Assembly (NCBI GenBank): GCA_001464115.1
Contig: LNES01000004.1
Span: 1 to 64,000 of the forward strand
Direction of reading: 5' to 3'
DNA from: Chlamydiae bacterium Ga0074140
Lineage (GTDB): Bacteria > Chlamydiota > Chlamydiia > Chlamydiales > Rhabdochlamydiaceae
Length of the DNA stretch: 64,000 nt
In this document: positions 25,582 through 33,399 of the stretch, piece after piece
How the letters are laid out: every line of letters starts with the position of its first letter
Numbering within the stretch: the first letter of the stretch is position 1
Program-made: the position numbers and the translations under genes
The notes under the pieces: generated by a model
Told to the model about the DNA's origin: nothing
Seen by the model: only the letters and a program-made list of their open reading frames with translations
The model's database searches: none

Positions 25582-26389
25582 AATCCTGCTGTTTATCGGA
25601 TGCTTCGTAATCGTTGAACGCTTTTGTCATAAGCAGACACGAGGGTTTTGTCTACAAAACATTTTCCCCTCCAAAGAATTGCCCAAGGGAACTGCATCAG
25701 GAACACTGCCCGATCTTTCACAACCATTCACATTTCTCGATAGCGGCCTCGAGTGTTATGCTTTTGTCAGCGCAGACCAAAAGCTCGTGTTAAAATTCTT
25801 CAAACAGCACCATGTACGTCAGGCAGAACTTCTATCTACACTTCTTCCCGGCTTTGAAAAGATGCGCAGGCAGAAACAAGATCGTTTAACAAACAGCTTT
25901 GCGAGTTGCCAGATCGCCTACGACGAATTAAAAGAAGAGACCGGTCTTCTTTACCTTCACCTTGCAAAAACAGGTCAAAAGCTCCCAGCTGTCATCCTCA
26001 TCGACAAGCTGGGCATTCGGCACCAAGTTTCTCTGGATGAGGTCCCCTTTCTGGTACAAATGCGCGCCGAAAAGTTGCTTTTCTCTCTTCACGGCCCTGA
26101 AGCAAAAAAATGCCTCACCTCGCTTATGCAGCTGATCCACTCTCGATGTCGTAAAGGCATTGCGGACAGAGACCCTACTCTGCTCAAAAACTTTGGGTTT
26201 TTGAACAGCCAAGCGATTGTGATCGACCTGGGCTCTTTTTCTAAAGACCCCTTCCTAAAGCATCAAAATCGTAGAAATGCCACACTCTTCTATGAGACAC
26301 TACCGCTTAGGTGTCTACTGACAAAGGAATTCCCAGATCTTCTGCCCCACTTCGAGGCAGAATTTAGCCGGATGCTAGGAGATGAATAA
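25559..26389 (+). CDS. Membrane-anchored kinase-like protein, array member 6
   Basis: 276 residues. Anchor (about 7-19), then FCHKQTRGF. LDSGLECYAFVSADQKLVLKFFK: first loop glycine replaced by Asp, second glycine and lysine kept. LKEETGLLYLHL, VILIDKLGIRHQVSLDEVPFLVQMRAE, ADRDPTLLKNFG and IDLGSF are all present. Lacks part of the basic middle helix found in members 1-3. The start lies inside the end of member 5. Confidence 0.8.
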   Translation: MWKKKLFKILLFIGCFVIVERFCHKQTRGFCLQNIFPSKELPKGTASGTLPDLSQPFTFLDSGLECYAFVSADQKLVLKFFKQHHVRQAELLSTLLPGFEKMRRQKQDRLTNSFASCQIAYDELKEETGLLYLHLAKTGQKLPAVILIDKLGIRHQVSLDEVPFLVQMRAEKLLFSLHGPEAKKCLTSLMQLIHSRCRKGIADRDPTLLKNFGFLNSQAIVIDLGSFSKDPFLKHQNRRNATLFYETLPLRCLLTKEFPDLLPHFEAEFSRMLGDE

Positions 26390-27224
26390 GTTTTTAATAA
26401 AATTTGTCTGCTTCTGCTTGATATTTTGGATGGTAGAGCGCTTCTGTCATGACAAGACAGACGGCTTTGCGATCTCTCATATTCTTTCAGATCTTACTCC
26501 GGATCTAAGGCGTGAGGTTACTCCACCATCATCTAAACAATTTGTGGAGATCGAAAAGATCCTCTCTCAGCCCTTCACCTATCTCGGGAGTGGAGGACAG
26601 TGCTATGCGTTTTTAAGCGAAGATAAGAAAACAGTTTTGAAGCTCTTCAAACACCACCACCTCAAACCCGTATTCACTGTCTCAGAGGAAAAGCGAGAAG
26701 CTTTTTTTGAAAGCTGCAAGCTCTCTTTCGATGAACTGCGTGAGGAGACAGCTCTTCTCTATGCGCACCTCAACAAAACAACGCACCTCAAACGCTCGAT
26801 CACACTCATCGACAAGTTGGGGATTCGACACCTGGTCGATCTCGACAATCTGGAGTTTGTTCTCCAAAAACGTGTCTCGTTGGCTCTGCGCTCTGTGAAA
26901 AAACTGATGCGCTTACAGAAGAAAAATGAGGTGGAAAAGGCGGTTGTCGCAATCGTCGAGATGGTGGGATCTCGTTGCCAAAAAGGGATCAAAGATCACG
27001 ATAATGGCATGCGGCGCAATATGGGATTTTTGGAGGGAAAAGCGGTATCCATCGACATCGGATCTTTTTCAAAATCGGCCGAGATCATGAAACGAGAACG
27101 GATGAGAAAAGAGATCGAGGAAAAGACCTGGCGACTTGCTCGCTTTCTCAAAAGATATGATGAGAAACTCTGGCAACGCTATAACCAAGAAGTAGAACGA
27201 GTGGTGAATGAAAAGGGGATTTAA
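26382..27224 (+). CDS. Membrane-anchored kinase-like protein, array member 7
   Basis: 280 residues. Anchor (5-17), FCHDKTDGFAISHI, LGSGGQCYAFLSEDKKTVLKLFK (the best match to a canonical glycine loop and lysine), LREETALLYAHL, ITLIDKLGIRHLVDLDNLEFVLQKRV, KDHDNGMRRNMG and IDIGSF. The insert between the lysine and helix C is shorter than in members 1-3. ATG at 26382 overlaps member 6 by eight bases and AGGAG lies seven bases upstream. Confidence 0.8.
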   Translation: MNKFLIKFVCFCLIFWMVERFCHDKTDGFAISHILSDLTPDLRREVTPPSSKQFVEIEKILSQPFTYLGSGGQCYAFLSEDKKTVLKLFKHHHLKPVFTVSEEKREAFFESCKLSFDELREETALLYAHLNKTTHLKRSITLIDKLGIRHLVDLDNLEFVLQKRVSLALRSVKKLMRLQKKNEVEKAVVAIVEMVGSRCQKGIKDHDNGMRRNMGFLEGKAVSIDIGSFSKSAEIMKRERMRKEIEEKTWRLARFLKRYDEKLWQRYNQEVERVVNEKGI

Positions 27225-27999
27225 GTTTTTGATTGTTCTACTCCTCGCCTGGGGGGTGGGAATCTTTTGCGAAACCCAGACCCAAGGATTCCGTTTTCAG
27301 GAGATTCTCTCCCATATGCCGAACGCTGAGCGCTGGGAAACTCCAAAAAACGACATCTCCCCTCTTCTAAACCAGCAGTTCTCTTTTCTGGGTAAGGGAG
27401 AACAGTTCTACGCCTTTCTGGGTGAAGATCAAAAAACGGTGCTAAAATTCTTCCGACACCGCAAAACCTTTTGGGGAAAAGAGGGAGATCTCTCTCCTCT
27501 TTTCGACAGCGCAAAACTCGCCTTTGATGCCCTCAAAGAGGAGACCGGCCTTATTGCACTTCAACTGAATAAGAATTCTAACTTACCTAAGGTAACGATC
27601 AAGGATAAGCTCGGCATACTGCACACTGTCGATCTCTGCAAAACTGAGTTCCTGCTCCAGGCACGTGCGGAGCTTTTTTGTCAGGCCCTCGATGAGAAGA
27701 TGAAACACGGCGACGGGGAGGGAGCAAAAAGACAGATACGATCGCTCATGACCTCTCTTTACTCTCAATGCCAAAAAGGAGTCCACAATAGCGACACTGC
27801 CTTTAAGCGCAATTTTGGTGCGGTAGGAGAACAAGCCATCTGTATGGATATTGGCTCTTTCTGGAAAGATGATCGCTTAAAAGCGAGAGCCGCTGCTGAG
27901 GAAGAGATCTCCAGAAGCACTGCGCGCTTGCAAAGGTGGCTCAAAAAACACTATCCTGAACTCTTAAACTGTTATGAAGATGCAAAAAAAGCTCATTAA
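27208..27999 (+). CDS. Membrane-anchored kinase-like protein, array member 8
   Basis: 263 residues, the shortest member. Anchor (6-18), FCETQTQGFRFQEI, LGKGEQFYAFLGEDQKTVLKFFR, LKEETGLIALQL, VTIKDKLGILHTVDLCKTEFLLQARAE, NSDTAFKRNFG and MDIGSF. It overlaps member 7 by 17 bases and the glycosyltransferase by 26 bases, tying the array to that enzyme. Confidence 0.8.
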   Translation: MKRGFKFLIVLLLAWGVGIFCETQTQGFRFQEILSHMPNAERWETPKNDISPLLNQQFSFLGKGEQFYAFLGEDQKTVLKFFRHRKTFWGKEGDLSPLFDSAKLAFDALKEETGLIALQLNKNSNLPKVTIKDKLGILHTVDLCKTEFLLQARAELFCQALDEKMKHGDGEGAKRQIRSLMTSLYSQCQKGVHNSDTAFKRNFGAVGEQAICMDIGSFWKDDRLKARAAAEEEISRSTARLQRWLKKHYPELLNCYEDAKKAH

Positions 28000-29695
28000 G
28001 TACGTTCTCGGTGCTGCTCTTCTCTGTGCTTCTTTTTTTGGCACATGGCAGGGTTTTGTTCACTTCAAAGACCATAAGAAAAGCCGGACTGCGCAAAAAG
28101 GTCTTCCGCTTGCGGAAAAGCCGTTTGTCGTTGTGATCCCTTCCTATAACAATGAGCCTTTTTGCGAGAAAAATCTCCGCTCTGTCTTCGAACAGAAGTA
28201 TAAAAACTTTCGCGTGATCTACATCGACGACAGCTCAACGGATAAAACTTTTGAGCGCGTGCAAAATCTCGTAAAGCAGTGCGATGAGGTAGCACGAGTC
28301 ACTCTCATCAAAAACCCTGTGAATCGCGGATCGCTCGCCAACTACTACCACGCCATTCATTCATGCCAGGATAACGAGATCGTCGTTGCGCTTGATGGCG
28401 ATGATTTTCTCGCGCACGACGGCGTGCTGGCAAAGCTCAATCGTGCATATGCAAACGAGAATGTCTGGATGACCTATGGAAACTACCTAGACTACCCTAC
28501 CTATAAACAATCCTCCGTAGTGCCTTGCAAGAAGATTTCCGATGGGATTATCCGCAAAAACAGCTACCGCAAAGAGCCCTGGACTGCGCTCCATCTCCGC
28601 ACCTTCTATGCGGGACTCTTCAAAAAAGTTCACCTCGAAGACCTTCTTTATCAGGGTAAGTTTTATCCAATGACCGGCGATCTTGCAATGATGTACCCCC
28701 TTCTTGAAATGGCAGGAAAGCACGCGCGGTTCATTCCCGATGTGCTCTATCTTTACAACCGGACCAACCCGATCAATGACCATAAGGTAAACCTTACATT
28801 GCAACAGGCGTGCGAGGGAACGATCCGCAAAACACTCCCCTATTTACCCCTAGAAAAACTTTCGCACGAAGAAAAAGCGGAGAAGACACATCTTGTCATC
28901 TTCTCTTATAACCGCCCCCTGCAGCTTTACGCGCTGCTCGAATCTACACAGAAATGGGTGCAAGGCGTTGAAAAAACTTCCGTTCTTTATCGGGCGAGCC
29001 CTGGAGATTTTGCTAGAGGATACGAAGAGATACAAAAGAATTTTCCTGAGGTTCACTTTTTCAGACAGTCCGACCTTCCCGAGAAAGATTTTCAGCCCCT
29101 CCTCTTCGAAATTCTCTTTAGAGATGAGAGCTGCCCCTACCTGCTCTTTGCCGTCGATGACATTCTCGTGAAGGATCCTGTCGATCTGCGCACATGCATC
29201 CGCAGCATGGAAAAGACGAACGCTTACGGCTTCTATCTAGCGCACGGACTCCATCTCGACTACTGCTTTATGCAAAATTGTGCGCAAGAGATCCCTCCCC
29301 ACGTCTCTCTCGATGAGAACACCTTTGGCTGGCAGTTTAAAACAGGAAAAGCGGATTGGAACTATCCCAATAGCCTCGACATGGTGCTCTACCGTAAAGA
29401 GGATGTGGAGAAAGATCTCAAAACCCTCACCTTCCACAACCCCAACACTCTCGAAGACAAGTGGGCAAAGATCCAAAAGAAAAAGCGCGTCGGCCTCTTC
29501 TTTGACCGCTCGCGCACTCTAAATATTCCACTGAATTTGGTGAATCTCTCTTCGAACAGGCACATGAACGCCTACTCCACCGAAGAGCTCTTAGAGAAGT
29601 TTAAAGCAGGACTCAAGATCGACCTCGAGCCCTTTCTACACGTTGAGAACCGCTCCAAACACCATGAAGCGGATGTTCATTTTGTGAAGCGTTAG
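27974..29695 (+). CDS. Two-module family 2-like glycosyltransferase, membrane-anchored
   Basis: 573 residues. N-terminal anchor (about 8-24). First module (about 47-280) is a clear GT-A, family 2 domain: PFVVVIPSYNNEPFCEKNL, VIYIDDSSTDKT, NRGSLANYYHA, the metal-binding DGDD (VALDGDDFL), and a GDLAMMYPLLEMAG acceptor region. The second module (about 305-540) starts again with a strand like THLVIFSYNRPLQL, then YLLFAVDDILVKD, a second candidate acidic motif, and a long acceptor-like region. It probably transfers a sugar to lipid, polysaccharide or protein, facing either side of the membrane. Its start lies within array member 8, so both may serve one pathway. Ends four bases into the convergent gene. 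Confidence 0.88.
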   Translation: MKMQKKLIKYVLGAALLCASFFGTWQGFVHFKDHKKSRTAQKGLPLAEKPFVVVIPSYNNEPFCEKNLRSVFEQKYKNFRVIYIDDSSTDKTFERVQNLVKQCDEVARVTLIKNPVNRGSLANYYHAIHSCQDNEIVVALDGDDFLAHDGVLAKLNRAYANENVWMTYGNYLDYPTYKQSSVVPCKKISDGIIRKNSYRKEPWTALHLRTFYAGLFKKVHLEDLLYQGKFYPMTGDLAMMYPLLEMAGKHARFIPDVLYLYNRTNPINDHKVNLTLQQACEGTIRKTLPYLPLEKLSHEEKAEKTHLVIFSYNRPLQLYALLESTQKWVQGVEKTSVLYRASPGDFARGYEEIQKNFPEVHFFRQSDLPEKDFQPLLFEILFRDESCPYLLFAVDDILVKDPVDLRTCIRSMEKTNAYGFYLAHGLHLDYCFMQNCAQEIPPHVSLDENTFGWQFKTGKADWNYPNSLDMVLYRKEDVEKDLKTLTFHNPNTLEDKWAKIQKKKRVGLFFDRSRTLNIPLNLVNLSSNRHMNAYSTEELLEKFKAGLKIDLEPFLHVENRSKHHEADVHFVKR

Positions 29696-30453
29696 TCCCT
29701 ATATAACCTGCTTAAAAAGGCTTCAAACAGATGGCGGATCCAGCGGAAAGGTGCGAGTATGATTCCCGCTAACCAGTTACAACAGCCAAGCTCATCAGAT
29801 GAGCTCCCAAACTCTGCTGCATTTCTTGCGCCTCTTATTTCCGGAAGAACTCCCAGGCGCAAATGCGAACCGCCAGGTGGTGACACCATCAAGGGGCTCT
29901 GGAGCAAGTTTCCAAACTGTGGCCTAAATGCCTGTGCAAATATTTGATTGTCCCTTTGTTCCTGCTCATCCAACATCCTCAGTACACTTTGGGTAAATAA
30001 CCCTTGTTGGGGTGCGGGCCGTGCCTGACTCATGAGGATTCCACCCAAAGCCATGGCCCCAAATTGCGCCCGATTTTGTAGACTTTGAAGGCTTGGGAGT
30101 GAAAAACCTTCTCTCGGTTGAGCTGCAGGAGCAGGCTCTTCGTCAATTTCCTCATTCGAAGCAGGAGCACCCTCTGCAGCCTCGCCAGGCTCTCCTGGTG
30201 AAGAAAATATGTAGTCTGCAACCGAACCCATTTTTTCAAGTAGGCTTCCAGCGGCATTTTTTAATACATCATCACCTGCTGGAACAGCATCTTGCTGAAC
30301 TCGTGGCATTGCAGCTGCATATTCTGCTGGCAGATGTGAGAATACTGATGCGAATAATTCGGGGGAAAGGGCAACGGGCGCTGCACCATAAAATGGTGCT
30401 GGGGTCTGATTAGCACCCTCTCCAATAGAACCTAAACGAAACTGAGAAGCCAT
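29692..30453 (-). CDS. Hypothetical protein with C-terminal GCC...PFRWI motif, paralogue 1
   Basis: 253 residues, rich in Pro, Ala and Ser, with a largely disordered middle (GEPGEAAEGAPASNEEIDEE). The C-terminus, LGCCNWLAGIILAPFRWIRH, is an aromatic and hydrophobic anchor shared with the upstream gene. A vicinal Cys pair before an amphipathic helix would suit membrane attachment, perhaps by host acylation, which is speculative. TAGGAG lies five bases before the ATG at 30453. No signal peptide. Candidate secreted effector. Confidence 0.65.
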   Translation of the reverse strand: MASQFRLGSIGEGANQTPAPFYGAAPVALSPELFASVFSHLPAEYAAAMPRVQQDAVPAGDDVLKNAAGSLLEKMGSVADYIFSSPGEPGEAAEGAPASNEEIDEEPAPAAQPREGFSLPSLQSLQNRAQFGAMALGGILMSQARPAPQQGLFTQSVLRMLDEQEQRDNQIFAQAFRPQFGNLLQSPLMVSPPGGSHLRLGVLPEIRGARNAAEFGSSSDELGCCNWLAGIILAPFRWIRHLFEAFLSRLYRD

Positions 30454-30511
30454 AACTTACTCCTAATTAAATTTTGTAAGCAGATACACTGCCATAAAGT
30501 TCATTTACAAT

Positions 30512-31219
30512 CTATCCGCACAACCCGAAGCAACGTCCAATTGCCATAAACAGCTGACCAATCCAGCGGAAGGGTGAGCACAAGACATAGAAAATCTGGC
30601 TGCAACAGCCGCGCTCTTCTTCGGGTGTGGGCTCTCCTAGTTCTTCTGCGGCATCATTGCCCTCACCGATACCATCTGCTTCTGTCGCCTGTGCTGAAGA
30701 GGCAGAATGTTGAACATTGGATGCAGGTGCATCGGGTTGTGATTCACTGCCAGGTGCGCCGCTATTGTCGAGGGTCGAAAGCTGTTCAGCTACCGACGCA
30801 AGTCCCTCAAGATTTTCTTCTGAATTTGGCATTGCGGCAATGATATGCTGCCCATTTACTTTGAGAGGTAAAACATGCATTTCGCTAAGGAGATCTTGTA
30901 AATCATCTTGTGTTTTTGCTTTCCCTAGAATGTGCTCCGGACCTCTCGCGACAAGCATCCCGTCCTGTTCAGCAAAAAAACACAAATTTCCATTTACAAC
31001 GTCTTTTAGCTGCGATGGGATCTGATGAGGTGTTGCTGGAGACTGCACACGCGGTCCCAAAGCTGTTTGCGGAGCCATCAGAAGGTGACCTTTGGGAACT
31101 CCCTTGCCGGAAATCTGTTTTGGAATTTCCCTATATTGTCTCTGAAACGCGTTCAATGCTTGTAGCCTCGGAGAACCCAGCGTCGGGGTCCGATAATTTG
31201 CTGTAGCCCTAATTGTCAT
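30512..31219 (-). CDS. Hypothetical protein with C-terminal GCC...PFRWI motif, paralogue 2
   Basis: 235 residues ending GCCSQIFYVLCSPFRWIGQL and a further Cys-rich tail (GRCFGLCG); this matches the end of the neighbouring gene. The body is Ser/Pro/Gln-rich and probably disordered; a folded segment around 80-150 includes FFAEQDGMLVARGPEHILG and VNGQHIIAAM. The start at 31219 is chosen because GAAGGA lies five bases upstream; the frame is open to a TTG at 31231. Transcribed ahead of its paralogue with a 58-base gap. No known family; possible membrane-tethered effector. Confidence 0.65.
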   Translation of the reverse strand: MTIRATANYRTPTLGSPRLQALNAFQRQYREIPKQISGKGVPKGHLLMAPQTALGPRVQSPATPHQIPSQLKDVVNGNLCFFAEQDGMLVARGPEHILGKAKTQDDLQDLLSEMHVLPLKVNGQHIIAAMPNSEENLEGLASVAEQLSTLDNSGAPGSESQPDAPASNVQHSASSAQATEADGIGEGNDAAEELGEPTPEEERGCCSQIFYVLCSPFRWIGQLFMAIGRCFGLCG

Positions 31220-31346
31220 ATATTCCTTCAAATTAAGTTCTTTATGGCCTTCTATTTTACACTAAGCACGACAACAATTCGATAGATTTATTGATTTAAA
31301 TTAAATATTAAATTTACACACTAGCTAGATATAAAAATATTTTTTG

Positions 31347-31461
31347 AGCGAGCGAAAGCGAGCTCCTTGGAGTGCGGGGCTTGGCCCCGCCTTGGATTTG
31401 CTTAATTAAGGCGGCGCGCAGCGCCGCACTCCAAAGAGCGCTTTGCGCTCAAAGAAACACG
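31347..31461. repeat. Palindromic GC-rich repeat, family B, copy 1
   Basis: A nested palindrome: GAGCTCCTTGGAGTGCGGGG...CCCCGCCTTGG on the left and AAGGCGGCGCGCAGCGCCGC ACTCCAAAGAGCGC on the right, forming several stems. Almost the same unit occurs at 51703-51813. It lies in the 297-base gap before yhhQ, which otherwise holds only a TATACT-like -10 near 31502. Confidence 0.75.
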
Positions 31462-31515
31462 TAATCGCCCACCGCTCATCGTTTCTTATCCCCTTCCCTG
31501 CTATACTTCCGCTCC

Positions 31516-32175
31516 ATGAACGAACTTCTCTTTGGCCTACACCTTCTAATCGTCCTGTCCTTTGCTTGGGGCGCCCTTAAGCTTGGCAAGGAGGCTTTGA
31601 CCGCATGGATTGCCATCCAGGCGATTCTCGCCAACCTCTTTGTGATCAAGCAGATGGAGCTCTTTGGGCTAACAGTGACCTGTAGCGATGTCTATGCGAT
31701 TGGAAGCATTTTGGGGCTCAATCTCTTGCAGGAGTATTTTGGACGCGAAAATGCTAAGCGCGCAACCTGGATCTGCTTCTTTCTTATGATCTTCTTTGCG
31801 CTGATGGCAGCTCTTCATCTCCTCTATTTGCCGAGCAACGTGGATGGCACACACAGCGCCTTTACGACAGTGCTTGCACAGACACCGAGACTTCTTCTCG
31901 CTTCTCTCCTCACATTTTTTGTAGTGCAGAGGATCGATGTCCGGGTTTTTGCTCTCCTCCAAAATCTATTCCCTCGAGCTCCGCTTGCGTTTCGCACAAC
32001 AGCAAGCCTTGTCTTCTCGCAACTTCTCGACACGGCGCTCTTCTCTTTTTTAGGACTTTACGGGCTTGTCTCCTCAATTGGCACTGTCTTCTTCTGGAGT
32101 CTTCTCATCAAGCTTCTCATCATTTTTACAATGATGCCGGCACTCTCTCTTTTTAAGAGGCGCGCGTATGAATAG
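31516..32175 (+). CDS. yhhQ: Queuosine precursor/queuine transporter, YhhQ (VUT) family
   Basis: 219-residue membrane protein with about six helices. Family signatures: AIQAILANLFVIKQMELFGLTVTCSDVYAIGSILGLNLLQEYFG near the N-terminus and LDTALFSFLGLYG in the C-terminal half. YhhQ takes up queuosine precursors; in Chlamydia trachomatis work has linked it to queuine. It overlaps tgt by eight bases, so uptake and insertion are made together, which strengthens the call. Lacking queuosine synthesis genes in view, this organism probably scavenges from its host. Confidence 0.9.
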   Translation: MNELLFGLHLLIVLSFAWGALKLGKEALTAWIAIQAILANLFVIKQMELFGLTVTCSDVYAIGSILGLNLLQEYFGRENAKRATWICFFLMIFFALMAALHLLYLPSNVDGTHSAFTTVLAQTPRLLLASLLTFFVVQRIDVRVFALLQNLFPRAPLAFRTTASLVFSQLLDTALFSFLGLYGLVSSIGTVFFWSLLIKLLIIFTMMPALSLFKRRAYE

Positions 32176-33298
32176 CTTTAAGTTTGAGCTGATCCATCAA
32201 TCGCAGAAGTCGCGCGCGCGCGTTGGAAGAATCCACACGCCACACGGCATCATCGACACACCAAACTTTGTCGCTGTGGGAACGAATGGAACGCTCAAAG
32301 CGCTCGACAATGCCCTAGTTTCTGAGATCGGGTTACAACTTATGTTCTGCAACACCTATCACCTGCTCCTGCAACCGGGAACGGAGGTGGTACGTCAAGC
32401 AGGAGGTCTTCACAAATTTATCCATCGCCATCTCCCGATCATCACGGACTCGGGCGGTTTTCAGGTCTTTAGCCTTGCTTACGGTTCTGTCGCAGACGAA
32501 CTCAAAAGCCGCGGTACAAAAAAAGAGGGTGGCAGTGTTTTAAAAATTACAGAGGATGGCGTTCTCTTCCGTTCTTATCGCGATGGCCAAAAACTTCTCC
32601 TGACACCAGAGAGCTCCATTCAGGCGCAGAAAGATTTAGGCGCGGATATCATCATCCCTTTCGATGAGCTTCCCCCGTATCATATGCCAGCCGCAGATCT
32701 CAAACGCTCACTTGCGCGCACGCACCGTTGGGAGATGCGCTCTCTTGAGGCGCATCTGAAAAATCCTCAAGGCCAAGCAATGTATGGTGTGATCCATGGC
32801 GGGATCGATCCTCTTCTGCGCAAAGAGAGCTGCGATTTTTTAACGAAACAAGCATTCGATGGGTTTGCGATTGGCGGTAGCATCGGAAAAAATCGCAGCG
32901 AGATGTTCGAACTTCTTAAAACAACAATGCCCCATCTTCCCGAAGAAAAACCTGTGCACCTTCTAGGGATTGGAGATCTCCCTTCTCTTCGGCAATGTGT
33001 GCCGCTTGGGATCGACACGTTTGATAGCTCCTATCCTACACGTTCCGCGCGTCATGGCGTTCTTCTTACGGATGAGGGAGGCATTAACATTACCAAGGCG
33101 AGCTACGCACGCGACTTTGGCGCGCCCTGCCTCGAATGCTCGTGCCCCACTTGCACAAAATTCACCGCAGCCTATCTGCACCATCTCTTTAAAGCGCGCG
33201 AAATCACCGCGCTCACACTCGCCACCGTACACAACCTCCACTTCATGGTGGAGCTCATGCGCAAAATGCGCGAACGCATTCTTGCAAACGAACTGTAA
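32168..33298 (+). CDS. tgt: tRNA-guanine transglycosylase
   Basis: Exchanges guanine at position 34 of GUN tRNAs for queuine or its precursor. 376 residues, the normal length. Seen: TPNFVAVGTNGTLKAL, ITDSGGFQVFSLA with the catalytic-site DSGGFQ, MYGVIHGGIDP and FAIGGSIG in the substrate pocket, the second aspartate in GIDTFDSSYP, and the zinc site CLECSCPTC with a later His. Immediately follows yhhQ. Whether it prefers queuine over the bacterial precursor cannot be told by eye. Confidence 0.97.
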   Translation: MNSFKFELIHQSQKSRARVGRIHTPHGIIDTPNFVAVGTNGTLKALDNALVSEIGLQLMFCNTYHLLLQPGTEVVRQAGGLHKFIHRHLPIITDSGGFQVFSLAYGSVADELKSRGTKKEGGSVLKITEDGVLFRSYRDGQKLLLTPESSIQAQKDLGADIIIPFDELPPYHMPAADLKRSLARTHRWEMRSLEAHLKNPQGQAMYGVIHGGIDPLLRKESCDFLTKQAFDGFAIGGSIGKNRSEMFELLKTTMPHLPEEKPVHLLGIGDLPSLRQCVPLGIDTFDSSYPTRSARHGVLLTDEGGINITKASYARDFGAPCLECSCPTCTKFTAAYLHHLFKAREITALTLATVHNLHFMVELMRKMRERILANEL

Positions 33299-33399
33299 TT
33301 CAAATTTTTCTCGCTAAGAAAAGATTTTTTCATTACAAATTTAGCTCTGTATTTTTGATTTGAGTCCGCATAAAAGTGCACCAACAGGAGTCGTTCTCG

